Part shown: one piece after another, positions 37,737 through 46,738 of the stretch
Layout of the letters: each line of letters opens with the position of its first letter
Numbering within the stretch: the first letter of the stretch is position 1
Assembly (NCBI RefSeq): GCF_000285555.1
Contig: NZ_HE610997.1
Location: 473,471-537,470 of the forward strand
Direction: 5' to 3'
From: Kurthia massiliensis
Lineage (GTDB): Bacteria > Bacillota > Bacilli > Bacillales_A > Planococcaceae
Length of the DNA stretch: 64,000 bases
The notes under the pieces: model-generated
What the model was told of the DNA's origin: nothing
The model's input: only the letters and a program-made list of their open reading frames with translations
The model's database searches: none
Translations under genes and position numbers: made by a program

Positions 37737-38318
37737 TTATGACTTAATACCATTCAGCAATAACTCATATACATTGGGTGTTAGTGCGAGCAAATCAAAT
37801 TTTTGGTCTTTCATTACCCATGAAGTTGTTACTTCATCGATCGTGCCAAAAATGCATTGTCTCGCCAAACGAATGTCCATATCCGCTTTAAATTCGCCTG
37901 TATCGACACCTTCTTGTAAGATCTGATCAATCTGATCTAGATAACCTTTTAAAATAGCGTTGATTTTTGCACGAACTTCTTTATTGGATTGGCGTAGTTC
38001 TAGTTGTGTAACGATTCCCAGATGCTTGTTATCCGTTTGTACCTTAAAGTGACTGTTAATCATCAGCTTTAATTTTTCCGCCGCAGATAAGTCAGCATCA
38101 ATGATCGGTTGTAATCGGTCGATAAAGACCGCCATCTTTTCTTCAAAAACGGAGATTAAAATATCTTCCTTGTTTTTAAAGTATAAGTAGATTGTTCCGT
38201 CAGCAACGCCAGCTTGCTTTGCGATTTTGGAAACTTGTGCTTGATGATAGCCGTTTTCTGCAATGACAATCACTGCAGCGTCGATAATCTGTTTGTACTT
38301 CGGCTTTTCTTTCCTCAC
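37737..38318 (-). CDS. fadR: TetR-family fatty-acid degradation repressor
   Basis: A 193-residue TetR repressor expected to release DNA when it binds long-chain acyl-CoA. The N-terminal helix-turn-helix reads AQVSKIAKQAGVADGTIYLY followed by FKNKEDIL. The start is a GTG at 38318 after GGTGG. The gene sits between lcfA and fadB, and an 18-bp FadR-type operator lies just upstream of its start, so it should repress itself and the genes after it. Confidence 0.95.
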   Translation of the reverse strand: MRKEKPKYKQIIDAAVIVIAENGYHQAQVSKIAKQAGVADGTIYLYFKNKEDILISVFEEKMAVFIDRLQPIIDADLSAAEKLKLMINSHFKVQTDNKHLGIVTQLELRQSNKEVRAKINAILKGYLDQIDQILQEGVDTGEFKADMDIRLARQCIFGTIDEVTTSWVMKDQKFDLLALTPNVYELLLNGIKS

Positions 38319-38343
38319 TTTGTATCACCACCATATCCAAAAA

Positions 38344-38361
38344 TGAATGGTTATTCATTCA
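38344..38361. promoter_or_regulatory. FadR operator
   Basis: TGAATGGTTATTCATTCA matches the Bacillus FadR box (TGAATGA-MTAN-TCATTCA) at 16-17 of 18 positions and is almost a perfect inverted repeat. It lies just past the -10 of the fadR promoter, where a bound repressor would block transcription. Confidence 0.9.
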
Positions 38362-38368
38362 CATCTCC

Positions 38369-38398
38369 ATCATAAATGCTACTGGTAACTTTTGTCAA
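38369..38398 (-). promoter_or_regulatory. Promoter of fadR-fadB-etfBA
   Basis: Minus strand TTGACA (38393-38398), an 18-base spacer and TATGAT (38369-38374). The -35 overlaps the lcfA stop codon, so transcription can begin inside the cluster independently of lcfA. Confidence 0.8.
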
Positions 38399-40107
38399 GC
38401 AAGGTTATCATTTTGTTTTGCTTTTTCTTCATCCACTAACTGTCTACGTAAAATTTTACCGACAGCAGTTTTCGGTAGTTCTTCTCTGAACTCGTAAATA
38501 CGAGGCACTTTATACGCTGCTAAATTTTTACGGCAGTAGCGATTAAGCGAAGCTTCATCTACTTCTGCATCTTCTTTTAGTACGATAAAGGCTTTCACCG
38601 TTTCACCGCGATATGGATCTGGCACACCAATGACAACACATTCTTGAACAGCATCATGTTCGTAAAGTACTTCTTCTACTTCACGTGGATAAATGTTATA
38701 ACCACCTGCAATAATAATATCTTTTTTACGATCCACGACGAAGAAATAACCATTTTCGTCCATGTAACCCATATCGCCGGTTAACAACCAGCCATCGCGC
38801 AGTGCTTGCGCCGTTTCTTCTGGGCGATTCCAGTACCCTTTCATCACTTGTGGACCTTTGACACATAACTCGCCAACTTCTCCGATTGGCATTTCTGTCA
38901 TCGTCGTCGTATCCATAATGGCCGCATCGGTATCTGGCCATGGCACACCAATCGAGCCTTTGACACGTTGGTCGTACCAAATGAAATTACTATGCGTAAC
39001 TGGTGAAGATTCGGTTAAACCGTAACCTTCAACGAGCTTACCACCTGTAATCGCTTCAAATTGTTCTTGCACTTCTACAGGTAGCGGTGCAGAGCCACTA
39101 ATACATGCTTTAATCGACGATAAGTCATATTTTTTTAAATCGGGATGATTTAAAATACCGATATAAATCGTCGGTGCCCCTGGGAAAAGCGTCGGGCGTT
39201 GCTTATCAATCGTTTTAAGCATTTCTGTCGCATCAAATTTTGGTACGAGCAGCATTTTAAAGCCCATCATAACGCCGAGCGCGAGAACCGTTGTCATTCC
39301 ATATACGTGGAAAAATGGTAACACTCCGAGTACGACATCTGGTTTCCGTTCTTCTGGTGGAATTCGAAGATCGGTCGTCCATGTCGCACAAGCTTGGACG
39401 TTTGAGACGATATTGCGATGTGTTAACATCACACCTTTCGGAAAACCGGTCGTTCCCCCTGTATATTGTAAAAGCGCGAGATCATTTTCAAAATCAAATG
39501 TCGGGTCGGGTGATACAGGTGTCGCATCACTCGTTCTCAATATTTCACTAAATAAATGATTTGCCCCTTGATGCTTGACCGACACTTTGAAACCGTATTC
39601 TTTTGTTTGCATAAATGGATATACGACGTTTTTCGGGAACGGTAAGAAATCTTTTAACCCCGTTACGACAATATGCTCTAAGTCGGTTTGTTTCCATGCT
39701 TTCATAATACGTGGATATAAAATGTCTAACGTCACGATCAGCTTGGCACCTGAATCTTTTAGTTGATATGCTACTTCCCGTTCCGTATATAACGGATTCG
39801 TCATAACGACGGTACATCCTGCGTACATGGCGCCGAAAAAGCTAATAACAGCTTGCGGTGTATTTGGTAACATAATCGCAATACGGTCGCCTTTTTTCAG
39901 TCCGAGTGATGTTAAATAGTTCGCGAACTGATACGCATATTGCTGTAGCTCTTTAAAGCTAATTTCCTTGCCCATAAAATAAATCGCTACGTTGTCTGGT
40001 GTGCGTTCCGCTACTTCTGTTAAATATTGTTGTAGTGGAATCTTTCTATAGTTGAGCGTCGTCGGTACTTCTTTCGGATAACTATTAAGCCAAAGTTTCT
40101 CAGTCAC
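38395..40107 (-). CDS. lcfA: Long-chain fatty-acid-CoA ligase
   Basis: Activates fatty acids to acyl-CoA with ATP. The 570 residues have the adenylate-forming signature LQYTGGTTGFPKGVMLTHRN (broken by no gaps), VEGYGLTESSPVTH and the hinge/C-domain GWLLTGDMGYMDENGYFFVV with DRKKDIIIAGGYNIYPREVE and the terminal lysine in PKTAVGKILRR. The reading frame is open 45 codons further up, but AAAGGGG places the start at the GTG at 40107 (VTEKLWLNSYP). A promoter and a weak FadR-like site lie just upstream. Confidence 0.95.
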   Translation of the reverse strand: MTEKLWLNSYPKEVPTTLNYRKIPLQQYLTEVAERTPDNVAIYFMGKEISFKELQQYAYQFANYLTSLGLKKGDRIAIMLPNTPQAVISFFGAMYAGCTVVMTNPLYTEREVAYQLKDSGAKLIVTLDILYPRIMKAWKQTDLEHIVVTGLKDFLPFPKNVVYPFMQTKEYGFKVSVKHQGANHLFSEILRTSDATPVSPDPTFDFENDLALLQYTGGTTGFPKGVMLTHRNIVSNVQACATWTTDLRIPPEERKPDVVLGVLPFFHVYGMTTVLALGVMMGFKMLLVPKFDATEMLKTIDKQRPTLFPGAPTIYIGILNHPDLKKYDLSSIKACISGSAPLPVEVQEQFEAITGGKLVEGYGLTESSPVTHSNFIWYDQRVKGSIGVPWPDTDAAIMDTTTMTEMPIGEVGELCVKGPQVMKGYWNRPEETAQALRDGWLLTGDMGYMDENGYFFVVDRKKDIIIAGGYNIYPREVEEVLYEHDAVQECVVIGVPDPYRGETVKAFIVLKEDAEVDEASLNRYCRKNLAAYKVPRIYEFREELPKTAVGKILRRQLVDEEKAKQNDNLA

Positions 40108-40149
40108 TTGCAACACCCCTTTGCAACAAAATGTTAAAAACTTACTCTC

Positions 40150-40196
40150 AGTATAAAATACATATACATAAAATTCAATGAATAGCGGCTCATTTT
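40150..40196 (-). promoter_or_regulatory. Promoter of lcfA with a degenerate FadR-like site
   Basis: Minus strand TTGAAT (40173-40178), a 17-base spacer and TATACT (40150-40155). Next to the -35, at 40179-40196, TGAATAGCGGCTCATTTT keeps the TGAAT and TCATT half-sites of the FadR box at the right spacing but only about 12 of 18 positions. Regulation of lcfA by FadR here is possible but weak. Confidence 0.5.
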
Positions 40197-40256
40197 TTCG
40201 TATTTTCGAGAATATAACGTGTATAAAATAGCAATTTATCATTTCCTTATCAAAAA

Positions 40257-40283
40257 AAAGACTTACCGCAATGGTAAGTCTTT
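40257..40283 (-). terminator. Terminator after the DUF350 gene
   Basis: Perfect 11-bp stem AAAGACTTACC/GGTAAGTCTTT with a five-base loop and eight T on the minus strand. Confidence 0.92.
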
Positions 40284-40287
40284 CACA

Positions 40288-40695
40288 TTATGGGATCGTT
40301 GAGCCGATCACGAACGATAATCCGATGGAAATTGCAAAAGAAATAAAACCGACAGCGCGATTATCTTTTGCGATTTCTTCATCTACATTCAGTTTTGGTG
40401 TCACGAACTCAAACAATAAATACGCCACAATCAGGAGGACAAATCCGAACATACCCCACCCCACCATTTCTAATAGTGATGAGTGATGTTCAATAGAATA
40501 ACGAAATACGTTGCAAATACCGATGATTTTACCACCCGTTGCAAGGGCAACAGCAACATTGCCATTTTGGATTTCTTGCCAGTTTTTATATCGTGTTACG
40601 ACTTCAAACATCGCCATCGCGACGAGTAAGCATAACAATACGACCGTATAGTAACCGGTCATCTCTACGACTGGATGTTGCCAAAACGATGTCAT
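40288..40695 (-). CDS. DUF350-family membrane protein (YshE-like)
   Basis: A 135-residue membrane protein with about four helices (YYTVVLLCLLVAMAMFEVV, a middle pair, and the last in VGFISFAISIGLSFVIG). The motif NVAVALATGGKIIGI and the later DNRAVGFISFAIS are the paired DUF350 repeats. Function unknown. ATG at 40695 after TGGAGG. It lies between mutS2 and lcfA as yshE does in B. subtilis. Confidence 0.88.
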   Translation of the reverse strand: MTSFWQHPVVEMTGYYTVVLLCLLVAMAMFEVVTRYKNWQEIQNGNVAVALATGGKIIGICNVFRYSIEHHSSLLEMVGWGMFGFVLLIVAYLLFEFVTPKLNVDEEIAKDNRAVGFISFAISIGLSFVIGSTIP

Positions 40696-40710
40696 CGATA
40701 TGCCTCCATT

Positions 40711-43080
40711 CTATTTAAATTCAACAACTGTCACACCGTAGCCGCCTTCATTGGCATTTCCGTAGTGATAGTTTTTCACACGAGGATGACGTTTGAGTAG
40801 TTGTTGAATGCCTTCACGTAATGCACCTGTACCTTTACCGTGGATAATCGATACTTGGTGATAGTTTGCTAACAATGCATCATCTAAATATTTCTCTGTA
40901 CGATGCATCGCATCTTCGTAACGTTCCCCACGTAAATCTAGCTCTAACTTCACAGCTTGGCTACGATTACGGACTGTTGAAACGTTGACCGTATCTTTTA
41001 CTTTTTCAGGTTTGATGTATTCTAAATCTTCTTCTGGTAATTTCATTTTTAAAATACCGATTTGTACGTGCCACTCACCTGATTTATCTTTTTTCAGTAA
41101 TGTACCACGTTGTCCATAGCTCAATACTTTCACTTCATCGCCGACTTGTAATGTTTGTGCACGGGCATTCAATTGACGTTGTTTTTTCAAGATGCGATTT
41201 TCTGGCGCTGGAGCTGCACTTTCAAGACGTTTACGTGCATCAATAATTTCGTGCTCTTTAACCGCTTGGTTGGCACGATGTTGCATTTTGTGCAACTCAT
41301 CAATAATACTTTCGGCTTCTTGTTTCGCCTCTGCAACAATTTTACGCGCTTTTTCTTTCGCTTTTTTCGCAAGCTCGTCTTTCGTCGCTTCATATTCAGC
41401 AATTTTCGCATCTAAATCTGCACGTAACGCATTCGATTCTGCTAATAGACGCGCTGATTCTTCCGCGTCTTTTTCAGCTTGACGACGAGACGTTTCAAGC
41501 GATGCAATCATCGACTCTACTTCGTGCGTTTCAGTACCTGTATATGATTTTGCTGTTTCAATAATGTTATCTGGTAAACCTAAACGTTTTGAAATTTCAA
41601 AGGCATTTGAACGACCTGGGACACCGATTAATAATCGATATGTCGGACTTAACGTATCAACATTGAATTCCATACTTGCATTGACAACACCTGGACGGTT
41701 ATAGCCATATGCTTTTAATTCTGGATAGTGTGTCGTTGCCATCACACGTGCACCGCGACCATGTACTTCATCTAAAATTGAAATCGCAAGTGCGGCCCCT
41801 TCTTGTGGGTCCGTACCAGCACCAAGTTCATCAAATAGCACAAGTGAATCATGGTCAAACTCATTTAAAATATCGACGATGTTCACCATATGACTTGAGA
41901 ACGTTGATAAGCTTTGTTCAATTGATTGTTCATCACCGATATCGGCAAATAGCTGTGTAAATACTGCAAGTTCAGAGCCGTCTAGCGCCGGTACTGGTAA
42001 ACCAGCTTGCGCCATTAACGTACATAAACCGATTGTTTTCAGCGTAACCGTTTTACCACCTGTATTCGGACCAGTAATGACGATTGCCGTCACATCATCA
42101 CCGAATTCGATGTCGTTCGCTACTGCTGTATCGACATCTAATAGTGGATGGCGTGCTTTCGTTAATTTCATATAGCCACGATCATTCATTTTAGGCATCG
42201 TACATTTATGTGCTTGACCGTATTTTGCTTTTGCAAGGACGACATCAATTTCACCTAAAATTTGTACGAGTACGAATAAGCTATGTGCGACTTCTTGTAC
42301 TTTTGCAGACAGTTCCATTAAAATACGGTCCACTTCTGCTTTTTCTTTTACTTTTAAGCCTTGAATTTCGTTGTTCGCTTGCACGACTGCATCTGGCTCA
42401 ATGTATAGCGTTTGACCTGAAGCGGATTGGTCATGAATAACGCCACCGTAATGACTACGATATTCCGCTTTAACAGGAATAACGAAGCGATCATTACGAA
42501 TCGTAATAATCGTATCTGATAACATTTTTGCTGCGCTACTACCGCGTGTTAAACTCGCTAGACGGTCACGCACACGACCTTCTTGCGTACGTAATTGTGT
42601 ACGAATACTACGTAACGTTTGGCTTGCTGAATCCATCACTTTTGCGTTGTCATCGATACAGCTGTTAATTTCATGTTGTAAGCCTGTTAAAATTGGGAGC
42701 TCTTCTTTTTTCGCAACGAATAATGGAATACGTACTTCATCGTCTGCCTCTACGACTTCGATAAATTCGCGGAAAATACGACTCGCACGAATCGTACTTG
42801 AGATTTCCATTAATTCTTTTGGGCTGAGCATCCCACCGATTTGCGCACGACGCGCATGTGGACGGACATCGAAAATACCACCCATCGGTACGCTACCTTT
42901 AATGCGTAAAATCGATAATGCTTCGTCCATTTCTGCTAATAATTGTTGTACTTTCTCTAGTTCTGTTTCAGGCACTAATTTTTCGATGCCTTCTACACCG
43001 AGCGAGCACGTAGCAAATGTCGCAACTTGCTCACGTACTTTGTCAAACTCCAGTGTTTTTAATGCGCGATTGGCGATCAT
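40711..43080 (-). CDS. mutS2: Endonuclease MutS2
   Basis: A MutS homologue without the mismatch-reading domain. In Bacilli it is linked to suppression of recombination and to rescue of stalled or collided ribosomes. The 789 residues contain the clamp region, Walker A ITGPNTGGKTVTLKTIG, Walker B LVLFDELGAGTDPQEG, a long coiled coil (about 520-630) and a C-terminal Smr nuclease domain (LDLRGERYEDAMHRTEKYLD and IIHGKGTGALREG). ATG at 43080 after GGAGG. Follows polX by 13 bases. Confidence 0.96.
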   Translation of the reverse strand: MIANRALKTLEFDKVREQVATFATCSLGVEGIEKLVPETELEKVQQLLAEMDEALSILRIKGSVPMGGIFDVRPHARRAQIGGMLSPKELMEISSTIRASRIFREFIEVVEADDEVRIPLFVAKKEELPILTGLQHEINSCIDDNAKVMDSASQTLRSIRTQLRTQEGRVRDRLASLTRGSSAAKMLSDTIITIRNDRFVIPVKAEYRSHYGGVIHDQSASGQTLYIEPDAVVQANNEIQGLKVKEKAEVDRILMELSAKVQEVAHSLFVLVQILGEIDVVLAKAKYGQAHKCTMPKMNDRGYMKLTKARHPLLDVDTAVANDIEFGDDVTAIVITGPNTGGKTVTLKTIGLCTLMAQAGLPVPALDGSELAVFTQLFADIGDEQSIEQSLSTFSSHMVNIVDILNEFDHDSLVLFDELGAGTDPQEGAALAISILDEVHGRGARVMATTHYPELKAYGYNRPGVVNASMEFNVDTLSPTYRLLIGVPGRSNAFEISKRLGLPDNIIETAKSYTGTETHEVESMIASLETSRRQAEKDAEESARLLAESNALRADLDAKIAEYEATKDELAKKAKEKARKIVAEAKQEAESIIDELHKMQHRANQAVKEHEIIDARKRLESAAPAPENRILKKQRQLNARAQTLQVGDEVKVLSYGQRGTLLKKDKSGEWHVQIGILKMKLPEEDLEYIKPEKVKDTVNVSTVRNRSQAVKLELDLRGERYEDAMHRTEKYLDDALLANYHQVSIIHGKGTGALREGIQQLLKRHPRVKNYHYGNANEGGYGVTVVEFK

Positions 43081-43093
43081 CTAAAAACGCCTC

Positions 43094-44800
43094 CTACTTC
43101 TTATTTAAAAACGTCATGAATTGTTCAAAGTCCCACGTATTGACGATTAGATCTTTGTGTAACCATGCTTTTTGTGCATATTTCGTACCGATATCCATAT
43201 AGCGTAATTGCTCAATTGCATGTGCATCTGTATTAATAGCAATTGGCACACCTGCTGCTGCCGCCATTTCTAAATGTTCGACGCATAAATCGAGTCGGTA
43301 CGGATTTGCATTCAACTCTAAAATTTTACCATATTCTTTCGCCCATGCAATGAGTTGTGCAACATCTGGGTTATATCCGTCACGTTGATGAATGACGCGA
43401 CCTGTCGGATGCGCAATCATATCGACATGTGGGTTTTTCATTGCGTTGTGTAAACGTTCCATAATTTGTTCTTGTGGTTGTGAAAAACTTGAATGAATCG
43501 ACGCAATGACGAAATCTAAATCTGCCATGACTTCATCTTTAAAGTCTAAAGAACCATCTGGTAAAATGTCCATTTCCGTTCCGCGTAATAAATGGAAATC
43601 AGGGTGCGCATGATTGAACGCTAAAATTTCTTCTTTTTGTTGTTCAAGACGTTCTGGCGTTAAACCATTTGCAACTTTTAAATATTGTGAGTGATCGGTA
43701 ATGACCGCATATTTGTATCCTTTTTCAATGAGTGCTTCACCCATTTCACGTACCGTATGCGCACCATCGGACCACGTCGTATGCATGTGTAAATCCGATT
43801 GGATATCTTCAAGCGTTACTAAATCCGGGATATATTCATGTTGCTCAAATTCAGCATGTCCTGCACGTAATGTAGGTGGAATAAACGGTAAATCAAAGTG
43901 ATTGAAAAATGCTTCTTCCGTTTCGAACGTTAATACCGAGCCGTCTGGTTGTTCTACACCGTATTCGCTAATTTTTTCGTTGCGTTCTTTCGCAATTTGA
44001 CGCATGCGAACATTATGTTCTTTTGAACCTGTAAAATGATGCAACGCTGTCGGATATTCAGCATCTGTAACGATACGGAAATCGACGTTTGCTGGATCAT
44101 CACCTGTTAAAACGACTGAAATTTTCGTATCGCCTGCAGCAATGATTTCCGTATAAGCAAGCTGTGCTAACAATTTTTCTTTGACAATAGCTGGCTTGCT
44201 CGATGCGATAATGAAATCGATATCTTTGCTCGTTTCTGTGACACGACGGAATGAACCTGCAACAGAGAAACGGTCAATTTCTTCGATACTCGCAAGCACG
44301 TCATTCACTTCGCGGACATTGACTTCTAATTGCCATACTGGATGACGTTCTGAACGTTTGCCAAACGTTTCAAGTTCTTTTAATAATTTTTCGACCGTTT
44401 TTTTACCGAAGCCAGCCAGTTCACTCACTTGTCCTGATTCACAAGCAGCTTTTAAACTTTCTGCTGAATCTACGCCGAGTTCTTTGTATAACTTCGCAAT
44501 TTTTTTACCGCCTAAGCCTGGAATTTTAAGGAGTGGTGGTAACCCTGCCGGCACTTCTTGTTTCAATGATTCTAAATCACGCGACACGCCTGTCTCTAGC
44601 AAATCGTGAATCACGGTTGCAGTTCCTTTACCGATACCTTTTAATTTTGTGACATCATCGATTTCTTCAATACTACGTGGGTCATTTTCTAGCGCTGCTG
44701 CAGCTTTGCGGAATGCCGAAATTTTAAATGGATTTTCACCTTTTAATTCTAAATAAGTCGCAATTGTCTCTAATACGTTGACGATATTTTTTTTATGCAT
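43094..44800 (-). CDS. polX: Family X DNA polymerase with PHP exonuclease domain (PolX)
   Basis: Gap-filling repair polymerase with 3'-5' exonuclease. The 568 residues show two helix-hairpin-helix motifs (LKGIGKGTATVIHDLLETG, KIPGLGGKKIAKLYKELG), a nucleotidyl-transferase core (VAGSFRRVTETSKDIDFIIA with the metal aspartates) and a C-terminal PHP domain whose metal-binding histidines lie in SDLHMHTTWSDG and MIAHPTGR, with an INTDAH end. ATG at 44800 after AAGGAG. Part of the polX-mutS2 pair of B. subtilis. Confidence 0.96.
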   Translation of the reverse strand: MHKKNIVNVLETIATYLELKGENPFKISAFRKAAAALENDPRSIEEIDDVTKLKGIGKGTATVIHDLLETGVSRDLESLKQEVPAGLPPLLKIPGLGGKKIAKLYKELGVDSAESLKAACESGQVSELAGFGKKTVEKLLKELETFGKRSERHPVWQLEVNVREVNDVLASIEEIDRFSVAGSFRRVTETSKDIDFIIASSKPAIVKEKLLAQLAYTEIIAAGDTKISVVLTGDDPANVDFRIVTDAEYPTALHHFTGSKEHNVRMRQIAKERNEKISEYGVEQPDGSVLTFETEEAFFNHFDLPFIPPTLRAGHAEFEQHEYIPDLVTLEDIQSDLHMHTTWSDGAHTVREMGEALIEKGYKYAVITDHSQYLKVANGLTPERLEQQKEEILAFNHAHPDFHLLRGTEMDILPDGSLDFKDEVMADLDFVIASIHSSFSQPQEQIMERLHNAMKNPHVDMIAHPTGRVIHQRDGYNPDVAQLIAWAKEYGKILELNANPYRLDLCVEHLEMAAAAGVPIAINTDAHAIEQLRYMDIGTKYAQKAWLHKDLIVNTWDFEQFMTFLNKK

Positions 44801-44822
44801 CTAAAAGTCTCCTTATAGCAAA

Positions 44823-44852
44823 ACGAGCGTCCACAACAGTAGACGCCCGCTT
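44823..44852 (-). terminator. Weak terminator after cvpA
   Basis: Minus-strand stem of nine to ten pairs (AGCGGGCGTC/GACGCTCGTT, with G-T pairs), followed only by TTTTGC. Read-through into polX is likely. Confidence 0.6.
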
Positions 44853-44859
44853 TTCATTA

Positions 44860-45399
44860 TTATTTCGTATAAACGAACCACAATTGTTGGAACATTGTCG
44901 AAATGAGTGGTGTATATTTAAGTATTAAGTTTGTTAAAATAGAACTGTCAATGAAATTCTGAATACTAGCAACCGGCAATAAAGCAAGGATGTAAAGTAA
45001 GAAGAATAACATGACGTACACTTGGATAAAGCCAAGTAATCCACCTAATAGACGGTTAAACCCACCTAGCACTGGGATATGCTGAATAAAATTGAATAAT
45101 GATGCAATCACTTTAAATACAAACTTGACGATGAAGAAGATTAACACGAACGCCAAAATATTGTAAAACGTCTGCATCAAGTCTGCGCCGTCCATACCGA
45201 ACTTTAACGCCGTGTCATCACTGACTGTCGGGTATGGTACGAGCATCACAAATTTTTCAGCTAATGGTTTATAGGCAAGTACTGCCACAATAAGTGCGAT
45301 TACGAGGCCTACTAAGTTTACAAGTTGATACAGCACGCCACGACCTACGCCTGTAAGCACTCCTGCGATAAGTAATATAATAATGATTAAATCAATCAT
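44860..45399 (-). CDS. CvpA-family membrane protein (YshB-like)
   Basis: A 179-residue protein of four to five membrane helices, beginning MIDLIIIILLIAGVLTGVGRG, the usual CvpA start with the conserved RG. CvpA proteins are named for colicin V secretion, but their true role in Bacilli is not established. It overlaps zapA by eight bases, so translation is coupled. The zapA-cvpA-polX-mutS2 order is that of B. subtilis. Confidence 0.92.
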   Translation of the reverse strand: MIDLIIIILLIAGVLTGVGRGVLYQLVNLVGLVIALIVAVLAYKPLAEKFVMLVPYPTVSDDTALKFGMDGADLMQTFYNILAFVLIFFIVKFVFKVIASLFNFIQHIPVLGGFNRLLGGLLGFIQVYVMLFFLLYILALLPVASIQNFIDSSILTNLILKYTPLISTMFQQLWFVYTK

Positions 45400-45664
45400 T
45401 CACGTCATCCTTTAATTTTTGAAGTTGTGCTTCTAACATTTCGATACGTTGTTTATATTGCATCGAGTCATTGACCGCGTTAACCGCCGTTAGAACAGCA
45501 AGCTTAGCAATGTCTAAAGAAGGGTTTGCGTTGCGAATCGCATGCATTTGTTCATCGACCGTACTCGCTACGTGCCGCATGTGGCTCGGGGATTCTGTCC
45601 CTACCATATTATAGGTTTGTCCATAAATTTTCACAGAAATACGATTTAAGCGTTGCTCCGACAA
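45392..45664 (-). CDS. zapA: Cell-division protein ZapA
   Basis: A 90-residue protein that binds FtsZ and bundles its filaments at midcell. The N-terminal half has the ZapA fold (RISVKIYGQTYNMVG, SPSHMRHVASTVDEQMHAI), and the C-terminal half is the dimerising coiled coil (MQYKQRIEMLEAQLQKLKDD). The start is a TTG at 45664, after GGAGGG. It is divergent from rnhC with a 93-base gap that must hold both promoters. Confidence 0.95.
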   Translation of the reverse strand: MSEQRLNRISVKIYGQTYNMVGTESPSHMRHVASTVDEQMHAIRNANPSLDIAKLAVLTAVNAVNDSMQYKQRIEMLEAQLQKLKDDVND

Positions 45665-45757
45665 TGCCCGTTCCCTCCTTCTAAATCCTATTTCTAATCA
45701 TACCACGAAACGTATATTCATGTGAATAATCTGCTAAAAGAAAGGAATAGAAAAAAA

Positions 45758-46690
45758 ATGGCTACTATCGTTTTAAAATTATCGAAAACAGATCAACAAA
45801 AAGTTCATGATTATTATAATGCCCAAGCTGTTCCAACAAAAGCACCAGGCGCGATCTTTATGGCGAAAACTGCTCATGCAACGATTACGTCTTATAAGTC
45901 TGGAAAAGTAATGTTTCAAGGTAACGAGGCGGCACAAGAAGCCAATCGTTTTGGTAATGTAGAAGCACCTATTACTACGACGTCATCAAAAGGCGATAAG
46001 CTCCCAGAAAACTTCGCAAATTTAAATGTCATCGGTTCAGATGAAACAGGAACAGGTGATTACTTCGGCCCAATGACCGTTGCCGCGGCGTATGTACCAC
46101 AAGAAAAAATTGCACTGTTGCGTGAACTTGGCGTCAAAGATTCTAAAATGCTCACAGATGCAAAAATGCGCGACATCGCACCAGCGATTATGGCCGCTGT
46201 TCCACATACCGTTTTAACGCTACATAACGAAAAATATAATCGTGTCAAAGCGCAAGGATGGTCGCAAGGGAAAATTAAAGCCTTACTTCATAACCAAGCA
46301 CTTCGTCACGTTTTATCAAAAATTGCACCAACAAAACCCGACTATATTCTAATTGACCAATTTGAAGAACGTGAAACCTATTATCGTCATATTCAAGAAG
46401 AAAAAGAAATCATTCGCGAAAATGTGTTATTTGCGACAAAAGCTGAACAACTGCATATGTCAGTCGCAGCAGCATCTATCATTGCCCGCTTCGCTTTCTT
46501 ATCAGCGATGGATCAATTAAGTGTTGAAATCGGTGTCGATTTACCGAAAGGTGCTGGCGCGATCGTTGATGAAGCCGCTGCCAACATTTTATTGTCACAA
46601 GGTGAAGACGTCTTACAAACAGTCACAAAATGGCACTTTGCTAATACGACGAAAGCGTCACGTATTGCTTCACGCAAACGTATGCTGTAA
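45758..46690 (+). CDS. rnhC: Ribonuclease HIII
   Basis: Cleaves RNA in RNA-DNA hybrids. The 310 residues have a short TBP-like N-terminal domain (about 1-90) and the RNase HII/HIII core with the catalytic acids in GSDETGTGDYFGPM, in KDSKML and in ILIDQFEE. The ATG at 45758 (MATIVLKLSK) is preferred over one 12 codons earlier because AAAGGAAT lies just ahead of it. Plus strand, divergent from zapA; it shares a terminator with oppA. Confidence 0.95.
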   Translation: MATIVLKLSKTDQQKVHDYYNAQAVPTKAPGAIFMAKTAHATITSYKSGKVMFQGNEAAQEANRFGNVEAPITTTSSKGDKLPENFANLNVIGSDETGTGDYFGPMTVAAAYVPQEKIALLRELGVKDSKMLTDAKMRDIAPAIMAAVPHTVLTLHNEKYNRVKAQGWSQGKIKALLHNQALRHVLSKIAPTKPDYILIDQFEERETYYRHIQEEKEIIRENVLFATKAEQLHMSVAAASIIARFAFLSAMDQLSVEIGVDLPKGAGAIVDEAAANILLSQGEDVLQTVTKWHFANTTKASRIASRKRML

Positions 46691-46693
46691 TAC

Positions 46694-46728
46694 AAAAAGG
46701 AATCGCGCATGATGCACGATTCCTTTTT
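46694..46728. terminator. Shared bidirectional terminator of rnhC and oppA
   Basis: Stem AAAAAGGAATCG/CGATTCCTTTTT with an 11-base loop. T-runs on both strands serve the two convergent genes. Confidence 0.93.
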
Positions 46729-46738
46729 CATTTTTAAA

